Assembly (NCBI RefSeq): GCF_003752595.1
Contig: NZ_RKIJ01000002.1
Location: 25,036 to 89,035, forward strand
Origin: Cellulomonas sp. PhB143
Lineage (GTDB): Bacteria > Actinomycetota > Actinomycetes > Actinomycetales > Cellulomonadaceae
DNA length: 64,000 nucleotides
Reading direction: 5' to 3'
Shown: in pieces, positions 33,244 through 41,186 of the stretch
Layout of the letters: each line of letters opens with the position of its first letter
Position numbering within the stretch: position 1 is the stretch's first letter
The notes under the pieces: model-generated
Seen by the model: only the letters and a program-made list of their open reading frames with translations
What the model was told of the DNA's origin: nothing
Database searches by the model: none
Program-made: the position numbers and the translations under genes

Positions 33244-34068
33244 GTGCCCGACGACGCCCCCGAGACCCGGCCACCCGGGTCCGGCCCCACGGAGACCCGT
33301 CCCCCCGAGTCCCGCCGCCGGGTCGCGGCCGAGATCTGGATCGTCCTCGGCCTGAGCCTCGGGCAGTCCGCCGTGTACGCGGTGGTGAACATCCTCGCCC
33401 GGCTCGCGGAGACGACGGCGCTCGCCGACCAGTCCACGCAGCTCAACCCGACGCAGTCGCCCCGCCCGTACCTCGACCTCACCTACCAGCTGCTGGGCAT
33501 CGCGTTCACGCTGGTGCCGGTGGCGCTGGCCCTGTACCTGCTCTCGGCGCGCGGCCGCTCGGCCCGCGCCGCGCTGGGCGTCGACGGGTCGCGCCCCTGG
33601 CGCGACGTCGGCTGGGGCGTCGCCCTGGCCGCGGCGGTCGGCATCCCGGGGCTCGCGTTCTACGTCGTCGGGCGCGCCGTCGGGATCACGGTCGAGGTGC
33701 AGGCCTCGGGCCTGGACGCCTACTGGTGGACGGTCCCCGTGCTGATCCTCGCGGCGCTGAAGAACGCGCTGCTCGAGGAGGTGATCGTCGTCGGCTACCT
33801 GCGCGAGCGCCTCATCGACCTGGGGTGGGGCCGGTGGCGGTTCGTCGTCGCGAGCTCGGTGCTGCGCGGCTCCTACCACCTGTACCAGGGCTTCGGCCCC
33901 GCGCTCGGCAACCTGGCGATGGGCCTGCTGTTCTCCTGGTTCTACACGTCCCGCTGGGGCCGACGCCGCGTGGTCCCGCTGGTCGTGGCGCACACGATCC
34001 TCGACGTCGTCTCCTTCGTCGGGTACGCGCTGCTGCCGCCGGAGTGGCGGGACGCGATGGGGCTCTGA
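33244..34068 (+). CDS. CPBP-family intramembrane protease-like protein
   Basis: A 274-residue protein with about seven hydrophobic helices. The CPBP (CAAX protease/bacteriocin-processing, ABI) motifs are visible: motif 1 KNALLEEVIVVGYLRERL carries the paired catalytic Glu, motif 2 lies in SVLRGSYHLYQGFG and contains His, and motif 3 is VAHTILDVVSFVGY with the third metal His/Asp. The usual EExxFR is EEVIVVG here, so the motif 1 Arg is displaced, but all putative metal ligands are present. Substrates of actinobacterial CPBP proteins are mostly unknown. It starts leaderless from TATAAC. Confidence 0.88.
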   Translation: MPDDAPETRPPGSGPTETRPPESRRRVAAEIWIVLGLSLGQSAVYAVVNILARLAETTALADQSTQLNPTQSPRPYLDLTYQLLGIAFTLVPVALALYLLSARGRSARAALGVDGSRPWRDVGWGVALAAAVGIPGLAFYVVGRAVGITVEVQASGLDAYWWTVPVLILAALKNALLEEVIVVGYLRERLIDLGWGRWRFVVASSVLRGSYHLYQGFGPALGNLAMGLLFSWFYTSRWGRRRVVPLVVAHTILDVVSFVGYALLPPEWRDAMGL

Positions 34069-34105
34069 CCCCACCGCGCCCCGGCACCTCCCAGACCGGG
34101 CGCCG

Positions 34106-35854
34106 TCAGTCGAGCGAGCGCAGCCGCGCCAGCTCGACCCGTCGTTCGGCCTGCTGCACCGGGTCGGGCACCGGCAGCGACGCGAGGAGGCGCTGCGTGT
34201 ACGGGTCCTGCGGCGCGCCGAGCACGTGTTCGCCCGTGCCCTCCTCGACGACCTGCCCGCGGTAGAGCACCGCGATCCGGTCGGCCAGCAGGTCGACGAC
34301 GGCGAGGTCGTGCGAGATGAACAGGCAGGCGAAGCCGAGCTCGGCCTGCAGCTCCGCGAAGAGCTCCAGGACCCGGGCCTGCACGGACACGTCGAGCGCG
34401 GACGTCGGCTCGTCGGCGATGAGCAGCTCGGGCTCCAGCGCGAGCCCCCGGGCGAGCGAGGCGCGCTGGCGCTGCCCGCCGGAGAGCTCGTGCGGGTACC
34501 GGTCGCCGTACGCCCGGGGCAGCTGGACCGCCTCGAGCAGCTCGTCGACCCGCGCGCGGGCCGCGCGCAGGTCGCGGGCCCGGCCCTGGACGATCAGCGG
34601 CTCGGCGACGCCGTCCGCGATCGTCAGGAGCGGGTTGAAGGTCGACGACGGGTCCTGGAACACGAAGCCGATGCGCGAGCGGACCGGCCGGACCTCCCGG
34701 GGCCGGGCGCCGTTCATCTCGACGCCGAGCACGGACAGAGAGCCGCCCGTCACGGGCGTCAGGCCCGCGATCGCGCGCCCGATCGTCGACTTGCCCGAGC
34801 CCGACTCCCCCACGAGCCCGAGCACCTCGCCGGGCCGGATCGTCAGGTCGACGCCGCGCACCGCGGGGAACCCCGGCCGGCGGAACCGCCCGGGATAGGT
34901 GATCTCGAGGTCGCGGGCCGCGACCACCGGCGTCGCCTCGGCCCACCCCTCGGGTCGCCCGGCAGCCCGCGCGGCGGTGCGCGCGGTGGCCTCGCCGATG
35001 CGCGGCACCGAGCCGAGCAGGCGCTTGGTGTACTCGTCCTGCGGGTCGGCGAACAGCTCGCGCGCGCCGGCCTGCTCGACGACCTTGCCCTGGTACATCA
35101 CCGCCACCGTGTCGGCGAGGTCCGCCACGACGCCCATGTTGTGCGTGATCAGCACGACCGCGGTGCCGAACTCGTCCCGCACGCGGCGCAGCAGGTCGAG
35201 GATCTCGGCCTGCACGGTCACGTCGAGGGCCGTGGTCGGCTCGTCCGCGACGATCAGGCCGGGGTCCAGCACGAGCGCCATGGCGATGACGATGCGCTGC
35301 TTCTGCCCGCCGGAGAACTGGTGCGGGTACTGGTCGACCCGCTCGGCGGCGTCGGGGATGCCCACGCGCTCGAGGATCTCGATCGCCCGCGCCCGGCCCT
35401 CCTTCGCCGAGACCTTCCCGTGCGCCCGCAGGCCCTCGGTGATCTGCCAGCCCACCGTGAACACGGGGTTCAGCACGGCGGACGGCTCCTGGAACACCAT
35501 CGCGACGTCCGTGCCGCGCACCGCGCGCAGCTGCTTGGGGCTCAGGGCGACGACGTCGTGCTCGTCCGTGCCGGCCTTGTTCGCCAGGACGACGGCGCCG
35601 CGCGTCGTCGCGTTCTCGGGCAGCAGCCCGAGGATGGTCGAGGCGGTGACCGTCTTGCCGGAGCCGGACTCGCCGACGACGGCGAGCACCTCCCCCGGGC
35701 GGACCGTCAGGTCCACGCCGTCGACGGCCCGCACGGACCCGGCGTCGGTCGCGAACGAGACCGCGAGGTCCCGGATCTCGACGACGTGCCTCTCCGCCCC
35801 GGGCCCCGCGCCCGGGCGCGGGGCCCCGGCGGGCGTGGTGGTCGTGCTGCTCAT
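34106..35854 (-). CDS. Peptide ABC importer, fused double ATPase (DppD-DppF type)
   Basis: A 582-residue protein with two complete ATPase halves, combining what are separate DppD and DppF subunits elsewhere. Half 1 (about 22-270): VGESGSGKT, FSGGQKQRIVIAM, IVADEPTTALD. Half 2 (about 310-560): VGESGSGKST, LSGGQRQRASLARG, LIADEPTSALD, LFISHDLAVV. Each is followed by the oligopeptide-type extension (DPQDEYTKRLLGSVP, APQDPYTQRLLASLP). It drives uptake through the two permeases. ATG 35854 overlaps the DppC stop by four bases. It is the last gene of the operon. Peptides are the likely cargo, but nickel or glycosides are possible in this family. Confidence 0.92.
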   Translation of the reverse strand: MSSTTTTPAGAPRPGAGPGAERHVVEIRDLAVSFATDAGSVRAVDGVDLTVRPGEVLAVVGESGSGKTVTASTILGLLPENATTRGAVVLANKAGTDEHDVVALSPKQLRAVRGTDVAMVFQEPSAVLNPVFTVGWQITEGLRAHGKVSAKEGRARAIEILERVGIPDAAERVDQYPHQFSGGQKQRIVIAMALVLDPGLIVADEPTTALDVTVQAEILDLLRRVRDEFGTAVVLITHNMGVVADLADTVAVMYQGKVVEQAGARELFADPQDEYTKRLLGSVPRIGEATARTAARAAGRPEGWAEATPVVAARDLEITYPGRFRRPGFPAVRGVDLTIRPGEVLGLVGESGSGKSTIGRAIAGLTPVTGGSLSVLGVEMNGARPREVRPVRSRIGFVFQDPSSTFNPLLTIADGVAEPLIVQGRARDLRAARARVDELLEAVQLPRAYGDRYPHELSGGQRQRASLARGLALEPELLIADEPTSALDVSVQARVLELFAELQAELGFACLFISHDLAVVDLLADRIAVLYRGQVVEEGTGEHVLGAPQDPYTQRLLASLPVPDPVQQAERRVELARLRSLD

Positions 35855-36930
35855 GCTCGTCCCTCCCTCTCGTCGACGTCGCGCACCGGGTCCGCGACGG
35901 GCGCGCCCGGGTCGGTCACGTCGACGACGACGTTGCCCTGGACCGCCACGGACGTGCTCGCGACGTCCCCGGCGACCTGCTTGCTCGCGCGCCGGGACCG
36001 CAGGCGCGGGTCGGCGAGGTCGTTGAGCGACTCGCCGACGAGCGTGATCCCGAGGACCGCGAGCACGATCGCGAGGCCCGGGAAGAGCGCCGTCCACCAG
36101 ATGCCGGAGGACACGTCCGCGATCGCCTTGTTGAGGTCGTAGCCCCACTCGGCCGCCGCGGTCGGCTCGATGCCGAACCCGAGGAACCCGAGGCCGGCGA
36201 GCGTGAGGATCGCCTCGGAGGCGTTGAGCGTGACGATGAGCGGCAGCGTGCGGGTGGAGTTGCGCAGCACGTGGCGCACCATGATGCGCCGGTGCGGCGA
36301 GCCGATCACGCGGGCGGCGTCGATGTACGCCTCGGTCTTGATCCGCACCACCTCGGCGCGGATCACCCGGAAGTACTGCGGGATGAACACGACGGTGATC
36401 GACAGCGCCGCGGCGAGGATCCCGCCCCACAGGCTCGACTTCCCGCCGGAGATGACGATCGCCGCGAGGATCGCGAGCAGCAGCGACGGGAACGCGTAGA
36501 TCGCGTCGCAGACCACGACGAGCACCCGGTCGATCCAGCCGCCGAAGTAGCCGGAGACGAGGCCGATGAGGATGCCGAGGAAGATCGACGCGACGATGGC
36601 CACGACGATCACCAGAGCGGCGGTCTGCGCGCCCCAGATCACGCGGGACAGGACGTCGTAGCCCCCGACGGTCGTGCCGAGCCAGTGGTCGCCCGACGGC
36701 GCCTGCTGGGCCCCGAACGCCGCGGTCTCGGTGCGCAGCTGCGAGTAGCCGTAGGGCGCGAGGACGGGTGCGAGGACCGCCACGACGAGGAAGATCCCCG
36801 TGATGACGAGCCCGGCGACGAGCATGAACCGCTGCAGCCCGACGCTCTGGCGCAGGTGGCTGACGACGGGCAGCCGGGACCACAGGGAGGGGCGCGGCGG
36901 GAGCGCAGGGGCGAGCGTGGTGTCGCTCAT
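35851..36930 (-). CDS. Peptide ABC importer permease (DppC-like)
   Basis: A 359-residue membrane subunit with six core helices. The DppC family start is seen (LVITGIFLVVAVLAPVLAPYGY, HWLGTTVGGYDVLSRVIWG), as is the ATPase-coupling EAA loop (EAYIDAARVIGSPHRRIMVRH in part: DAARVIGSPHRRI). The C terminus extends ~40 residues past NDLADPRLRSR as a Val/Asp-rich tail not needed for transport. ATG 36930 has GAGG upstream and lies 2 bp after the DppB stop. Works with DppB to form the channel. Confidence 0.92.
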   Translation of the reverse strand: MSDTTLAPALPPRPSLWSRLPVVSHLRQSVGLQRFMLVAGLVITGIFLVVAVLAPVLAPYGYSQLRTETAAFGAQQAPSGDHWLGTTVGGYDVLSRVIWGAQTAALVIVVAIVASIFLGILIGLVSGYFGGWIDRVLVVVCDAIYAFPSLLLAILAAIVISGGKSSLWGGILAAALSITVVFIPQYFRVIRAEVVRIKTEAYIDAARVIGSPHRRIMVRHVLRNSTRTLPLIVTLNASEAILTLAGLGFLGFGIEPTAAAEWGYDLNKAIADVSSGIWWTALFPGLAIVLAVLGITLVGESLNDLADPRLRSRRASKQVAGDVASTSVAVQGNVVVDVTDPGAPVADPVRDVDEREGRA

Positions 36931-36932
36931 GG

Positions 36933-38036
36933 TCAGTACCTCACCCTCGGGTCGATGAGCGCGGCGATGACGTCGACGACGAAGTTCGTCAGGGCCACCA
37001 CCACCGCGATGAGCACGACGATGCCCTGCACGGCGACGAAGTCCCGCGCCTGCAGGTAGTGCGCGAGCTGGAAGCCGAGCCCCTTCCACTCGAAGGTGGT
37101 CTCGGTCAGCACGGCGCCGGAGAGCAGGAGCGCGACCTGCAGGCCGATCACGGTGATGATCGGGATCAGCGCGGGGCGCCACGCGTGCTTGCGCAGCAGC
37201 CGCCCCTCGCGCACACCGCGCGAGCGCGCCGCGGTGACGTAGCCGGTCGAGAGCGTGCCGATGACGTTCGTCCGCACCAGCCGCAGGAACACGCCCGCGG
37301 TGAGCAGCCCGAGCGCGACGGCGGGCAGGACGGCGTGCATGAGCACGTCCCCGACCGCGTCGGGGTCGCCCGTGCGGAACGCGTCGATCAGGTAGAAGCC
37401 GGAGGGGTTGTCGAGCGTCTGGAGCTCGATCTCCGTTCCCGTCGAGGCGCGCCCCGCGACGGGGAACCATCCGAGGCTCACGGAGAACACCAGCTTGAGC
37501 AGCAGACCGGCGAAGAAGACGGGGGTCGCGTAGCAGAGGATCGCGAAGACGCGCAGGACGGCGTCGGGCAGGCGGTCGCGGCGCGAGGCCGCGAGGAGGC
37601 CGAACGGGATGCCGACGAGGAACGCGACGATCAGCGCGTAGACGGCGAGCTCGAGCGTCGCGGTGCCGAACGTCGTCAGGACCTCGGTCACGGGGCGGTT
37701 GTCGCTGAGCGTGGTGCCGAAGTCGCCGTGCAGCAGGTCGCCGAGGTACTCGACGTACTGCACGAGGATCGGCCGGTCGTAGCCGGCCTCGTGGATGCGC
37801 TGCTGGAGCTGGTCGGGCGTCAGCCGCCCGCCGAGCGCCGCCGTGATGGGGTCGCCGGTCGCGCGCATCACCACGAAGACGGTGGTCACGAGGATGAAGA
37901 TCGTGGGGATGATCAGCAGGAAGCGGACGACGATGTAGCGCCCGAGCCCGCCTCCCCCGCCGGAGCGGCGCGGTGCGACGGCGGTCGCGGTCGGTGCCGG
38001 CGTGCCGGGCGCCTCGGTCGATGGTGCTGTGCTCAT
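36933..38036 (-). CDS. Peptide ABC importer permease (DppB-like)
   Basis: A 367-residue membrane subunit. The classical DppB start is GRYIVVRFLLIIPTIFIL preceded by a ~30-residue Pro/Ala and Gly-rich tail. Further on are LGDLLHGDFGTTLSDNRPV, the EAA coupling loop (YVTAARSRGVREGRLLRKHA, key AARSRGV) and the final LTNFVVDVIAALIDPRVRY. A periplasmic-side loop (SVSLGWFPVAGRASTGTEIE) fits peptide-transport members. GGAAGG precedes the ATG. It is separated from the binding-protein gene by a 19-bp perfect hairpin that may lower its expression. Confidence 0.92.
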   Translation of the reverse strand: MSTAPSTEAPGTPAPTATAVAPRRSGGGGGLGRYIVVRFLLIIPTIFILVTTVFVVMRATGDPITAALGGRLTPDQLQQRIHEAGYDRPILVQYVEYLGDLLHGDFGTTLSDNRPVTEVLTTFGTATLELAVYALIVAFLVGIPFGLLAASRRDRLPDAVLRVFAILCYATPVFFAGLLLKLVFSVSLGWFPVAGRASTGTEIELQTLDNPSGFYLIDAFRTGDPDAVGDVLMHAVLPAVALGLLTAGVFLRLVRTNVIGTLSTGYVTAARSRGVREGRLLRKHAWRPALIPIITVIGLQVALLLSGAVLTETTFEWKGLGFQLAHYLQARDFVAVQGIVVLIAVVVALTNFVVDVIAALIDPRVRY

Positions 38037-38087
38037 GGGGTCCTTCCGGTGGTGCGCGGCCCCCGCGGTCCGCTGGGGCCGCCGTCA

Positions 38088-38130
38088 CGCCCGGACGGCC
38101 CGCCCCGGGCAGGGGCGGGCCGTCCGGGCG
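38088..38130 (-). terminator. Strong hairpin between binding-protein and permease genes (attenuator/RNA stabiliser)
   Basis: Perfect 19-bp arms CGCCCGGACGGCCCGCCCC (38088-38106) and its complement (38112-38130) enclose a 5-base loop. There is no T-run on either side. It lies just after the dppA-like stop and 52 bp before the dppB-like start. Such stems commonly terminate part of the transcripts or protect the upstream mRNA, so that binding protein outnumbers permease. Confidence 0.75.
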
Positions 38131-38144
38131 CCGGCTCGGGCTGG

Positions 38145-39791
38145 TCAGCCCTTGCTGAGGGCGGCGTAGCGGAACTTGAAGGACGCGTCGAGGGTGTCCT
38201 TCGCCCCCTCGACGTCCTTGCCGACGACGGCGACCTGCGCACCCTGCAGGTACGGCACGGTCGAGAGGTCGGCGGCGACGTCGTCCTGGATCTTCTCGAT
38301 GAGCTTCGTCCTGGCGTCCGGGTCCTTCGTGACGGCCTGCTGGAGGATCTCGTCGTTGACGGCCTTGTTGTCGTAGTGGTTCGCCAGGAAGTTCTCCTTG
38401 AGGAAGAACGGCGTCAGGTAGTTGTCGGCGTCCGAGTAGTCCGGGAACCAGCCGAGCTGGTAGGCGGGGTAGACGTCGGCCGTGCGGTCCTTGGAGTACT
38501 GGACCCACTCGGTCGTCTGCAGGTTGACCTTGAACAGGCCGCTCTTCTCGAGCTGGTCCTTGATCAGGGCGTACTCGTCGGCCGACGACGGGCCGTAGTG
38601 GTCGTTCGAGTACTGCAGGTCGAGGGTGACCGGGCTCGTGACGCCGGCGTCCGCGAGCGTGGACTTCGCCTTGTCCGCGTCGGGCTTGCCCTGGCCGTCG
38701 CCGTACATCGTCTTCAGCGGCTCGGTGGCGCCCGTCAGGCCCTCGGGGACGAAGGAGTACAGGGGCGTGTAGGTGCCCTTGTAGACCTGGTCGGCGATCT
38801 CGTCGCGGTCGATGAGGTCGGCGACGGCCTGGCGGACCGCGAGGGCCTTCGCCGGGTCGGCGTCGTCCGTCTTGGCCCCGAACGGCTGGGTGTCGAAGTT
38901 GAACGTGATGTAGCGGGTCTCGCCGCCGGGGCCCTCGACGACCTTGACCTTGTCGTTGCCGCGCAGGTCGTCGATGTCCGTCGACGAGAGGCTGCGGAAC
39001 GCGACGTCGACGTTGCCCTCCTGGGTGTCGAGCTTGAGGTTCGACGCCTCGTCGTAGTACTTGACGTTGACCTTGTCGGTCTTCGGCGCGCCGAGCAGGC
39101 CCTTGTACCCGGGGTACGCCTCGTAGGCGATGAGGTCGTTCTGCTTGTAGCTCGTGATCGCGTACTGGCCGGCGAACGCGTCGCCGTCGACGATCTCCTG
39201 GTCGGGGGTGACCGCGTCGGGCGAGAAGACGTCCTCGTCGACGATCGGGCCGACCGGGCTCGACAGGATCTGCGGGAAGACCTGGTCGTCGGCGCTCTTG
39301 AGGTGGAAGACGACGGTGGTGTCGTCCGGCGCCTCGGTGCTGTCGAGGTTGTACAGCAGCGACGCGGGACCGTTCGGGTCGTTGATCTTGACCATGCGGT
39401 CGAAGGAGAACTTCACGTCCGACGACGTCAGCGCGTTGCCGTTCGCCCACTTCAGGCCGGCCTTGAGCTTGACCGTGTACTCGGTCGGCGAGGTGAACTC
39501 CGCGGACTCCGCGATGTCGGGCTCGACGTCGGGGCTGCCGTACGGGGTGTTCATCAGGAACGGGTAGACCTGGTTCATCACCGCGAACGAGCCGTTGTCG
39601 TACGAGCCGGCGGGGTCCAGCGAGGTGATCTTGTCGGTCGTGCCGATCGTGATGGGCGCGCCCGAGGACCCGCCGTCCGACGAGCCCTCGTCGTCGCTGC
39701 CGCCGCCGCACGCGGTCAGCACGAGCGCGAGCGCCGCCGCACCCGCCGTCGCGGCGGCGAACCGCCGTCCGCTCCTGGTCACCGAGACCAT
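38145..39791 (-). CDS. Peptide ABC importer substrate-binding lipoprotein (DppA/OppA family)
   Basis: A 548-residue SBP_bac_5 lipoprotein. Basic N-region, hydrophobic core and lipobox LTAC (Cys about residue 28) are followed by a Ser/Gly/Asp linker. Family pieces: TDKITSLDPAGSYDNGSF, YTVKLKAGLKWANGNALTSSD in part (KAGLKWANG), VRQAVADLIDRDEI and the C-terminal DAYLTPFF-like segment SDADNYLTPFF. It captures peptides outside the membrane and delivers them to the permease pair. ATG 39791 has GAGAGG upstream. It is the first gene of the importer operon. A longer in-frame extension to 40328 crosses another gene and is rejected. Confidence 0.93.
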   Translation of the reverse strand: MVSVTRSGRRFAAATAGAAALALVLTACGGGSDDEGSSDGGSSGAPITIGTTDKITSLDPAGSYDNGSFAVMNQVYPFLMNTPYGSPDVEPDIAESAEFTSPTEYTVKLKAGLKWANGNALTSSDVKFSFDRMVKINDPNGPASLLYNLDSTEAPDDTTVVFHLKSADDQVFPQILSSPVGPIVDEDVFSPDAVTPDQEIVDGDAFAGQYAITSYKQNDLIAYEAYPGYKGLLGAPKTDKVNVKYYDEASNLKLDTQEGNVDVAFRSLSSTDIDDLRGNDKVKVVEGPGGETRYITFNFDTQPFGAKTDDADPAKALAVRQAVADLIDRDEIADQVYKGTYTPLYSFVPEGLTGATEPLKTMYGDGQGKPDADKAKSTLADAGVTSPVTLDLQYSNDHYGPSSADEYALIKDQLEKSGLFKVNLQTTEWVQYSKDRTADVYPAYQLGWFPDYSDADNYLTPFFLKENFLANHYDNKAVNDEILQQAVTKDPDARTKLIEKIQDDVAADLSTVPYLQGAQVAVVGKDVEGAKDTLDASFKFRYAALSKG

Positions 39792-39968
39792 TCGGTCCAC
39801 CTCTCCTCGAGTCGGCCGGCACCTGTCGACGCCGGCACGCTCCATCGATCCGGGCCCGCCGAGTCGGCGTCCGTGCCCGCGCCCGCTCCTGCGGGGTGAG
39901 TGCTTCTTAGCACAGCGGAGCGCGCCCACTGTTACGCGGACCACAATCTCGAGGCGGAGCGGCGCAAG

Positions 39969-39986
39969 CGTTACCGGGTCGTAACG
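39969..39986. promoter_or_regulatory. Palindrome CGTTAC-CGGGTC-GTAACG upstream of the peptide importer
   Basis: A 6-bp dyad with 6-bp spacer lies 20 bp after the stop of the DUF308 gene and 178 bp before the binding-protein start. A second GTTACG lies near 39931. It could be an operator for the importer or part of a terminator. The rest of 39792-40005 shows no gene; TGCTAAGAAG near 39900-39911 (minus strand) is a weak -10 candidate. Confidence 0.35.
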
Positions 39987-40005
39987 TCCCGGGTAGTTGT
40001 CTTGG

Positions 40006-40971
40006 TCACTCCGTGGGACGGCCGTGCCACGGCACGCGGCCCGCCGGCGGGTCGGTCGGGTCGGTCGGCGGGACGTCCGGGCCGGACGGCGGCGCGGTCG
40101 GGTCGGCGGGGACGGCCGGCTCGTCGGGGACGGCGGGGACGGCCGGCTCGTCGGGCACGGCGGGCTCGTCGGGCACCGCGGGCGCCGTCGGCTCCGTGGG
40201 ATCGGTGGGGACGACGGGCTCGTCGGGCACCGTGGTCTCGTCCGGCACCGTGGGCTCGGCGCGCGGCGGGACGACGGTCGGCGCGGCGGCGGCACCGCCG
40301 AGCACCGACCCCCCGGTGACCACGACACCCGCCGCGACGGCCTGCTCCCGCAGCCCGCGCAGCTCGCGGGCGACGGAGCGCACCGCGAAGCCGGAGACCA
40401 CGAGGATCGCCCCGATCACCACGGCATAGAGGCTGAAGACCACGCAGACGTACGCCAGGCCCTGCTCGCCGAAGTTCTGCGTGAGCAGCGTCAGGGCGAA
40501 CAGCACCGAGACGATGCCGAAGACGAGCATCCACGACGCCGCCAGGTCACGGTTGCGCGAGAGGAACGCCGCGCCGACGATCGACGTCACCCCGAGCACG
40601 AGGGCCCAGACGACGAGCACGTAGTAGAGCGCCGTCGGCGTGATGTCCGGCCAGAGCACGACCGTCGCGCCGAACGCGAGGTTGACGACCGCCTGGACGA
40701 GCCACCACACGGACCCGATCTGCTTGCGCTGGACGAGGCCCTGGACGGCGAGCAGGACGGCGTCGACCACGAGGAACCCGCCGAAGATCCAGGGGACGCG
40801 CTCGATGGTCTGCAGCGGCTCGAGCAGCAGGACCACGCCCAGCACCACCAGGAGCACGCCGCGCAGCACCGGGATCCACCAGACCTTGCGGAAGGCCCGG
40901 GGCTCCTTGGGCTCCTTCGTCACCGGGTCGCCGCCGACGCCGGTCGTGCCGCTGCTCTCGGTCCGCGCCAT
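40006..40971 (-). CDS. DUF308 (HdeD-like) membrane protein with Pro-rich repeat tail
   Basis: A 321-residue paralogue of the 24489 protein. Six membrane helices in paired repeats (VLRGVLLVVLGVVLLLEP, WWLVQAVVNLAFGATVVLWP, WMLVFGIVSVLFALTLL) follow a short cytoplasmic start. The last ~90 residues are a Pro/Glu/Asp/Val tail built of VPDEPAVP-like repeats, probably extended and possibly crossing the wall. ATG 40971 (MARTESSG) follows GGTGG at modest strength; in-frame codons up to 41157 are Arg-rich and non-homologous. A 215-bp gap to the divergent 41187 gene contains three TGCTCGTCGTC-like direct repeats (40987-41019). Confidence 0.85.
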   Translation of the reverse strand: MARTESSGTTGVGGDPVTKEPKEPRAFRKVWWIPVLRGVLLVVLGVVLLLEPLQTIERVPWIFGGFLVVDAVLLAVQGLVQRKQIGSVWWLVQAVVNLAFGATVVLWPDITPTALYYVLVVWALVLGVTSIVGAAFLSRNRDLAASWMLVFGIVSVLFALTLLTQNFGEQGLAYVCVVFSLYAVVIGAILVVSGFAVRSVARELRGLREQAVAAGVVVTGGSVLGGAAAAPTVVPPRAEPTVPDETTVPDEPVVPTDPTEPTAPAVPDEPAVPDEPAVPAVPDEPAVPADPTAPPSGPDVPPTDPTDPPAGRVPWHGRPTE

Positions 40972-41174
40972 GGCGTCCACCACCTGTGCTCGTCGTCTGC
41001 TCGTCGTCTGCTCGTCCGACCGTCTGGTCGTCGTCGCCCCGCCCGTCGGCGCCTCGGCCCCGTGCGGCTCATCGTCGCAGGTCCGGGGCCTCGTCGCCCC
41101 TCGTCGTCCCGCTCCGCACCGGCCCGCACCGGCGTGCCGGACGTCCCGGTGACGCACCGGCGCGGCGGCGCACC

Positions 41175-41186
41175 TAGAATCTCCCC
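41175..41186 (+). promoter_or_regulatory. Candidate leaderless promoter (-10 TAGAAT) for the pseudokinase-flippase gene
   Basis: TAGAAT (41175-41180), then CTCCCC, then ATG at 41187. No Shine-Dalgarno sequence is present, and the spacing puts the transcript start at the A of ATG. Confidence 0.6.

Noticed and set aside
37059..39899. 946-codon open frame on the plus strand across the peptide importer genes
   Set aside because: Antisense to three clear transporter genes; arises from GC-rich third positions.
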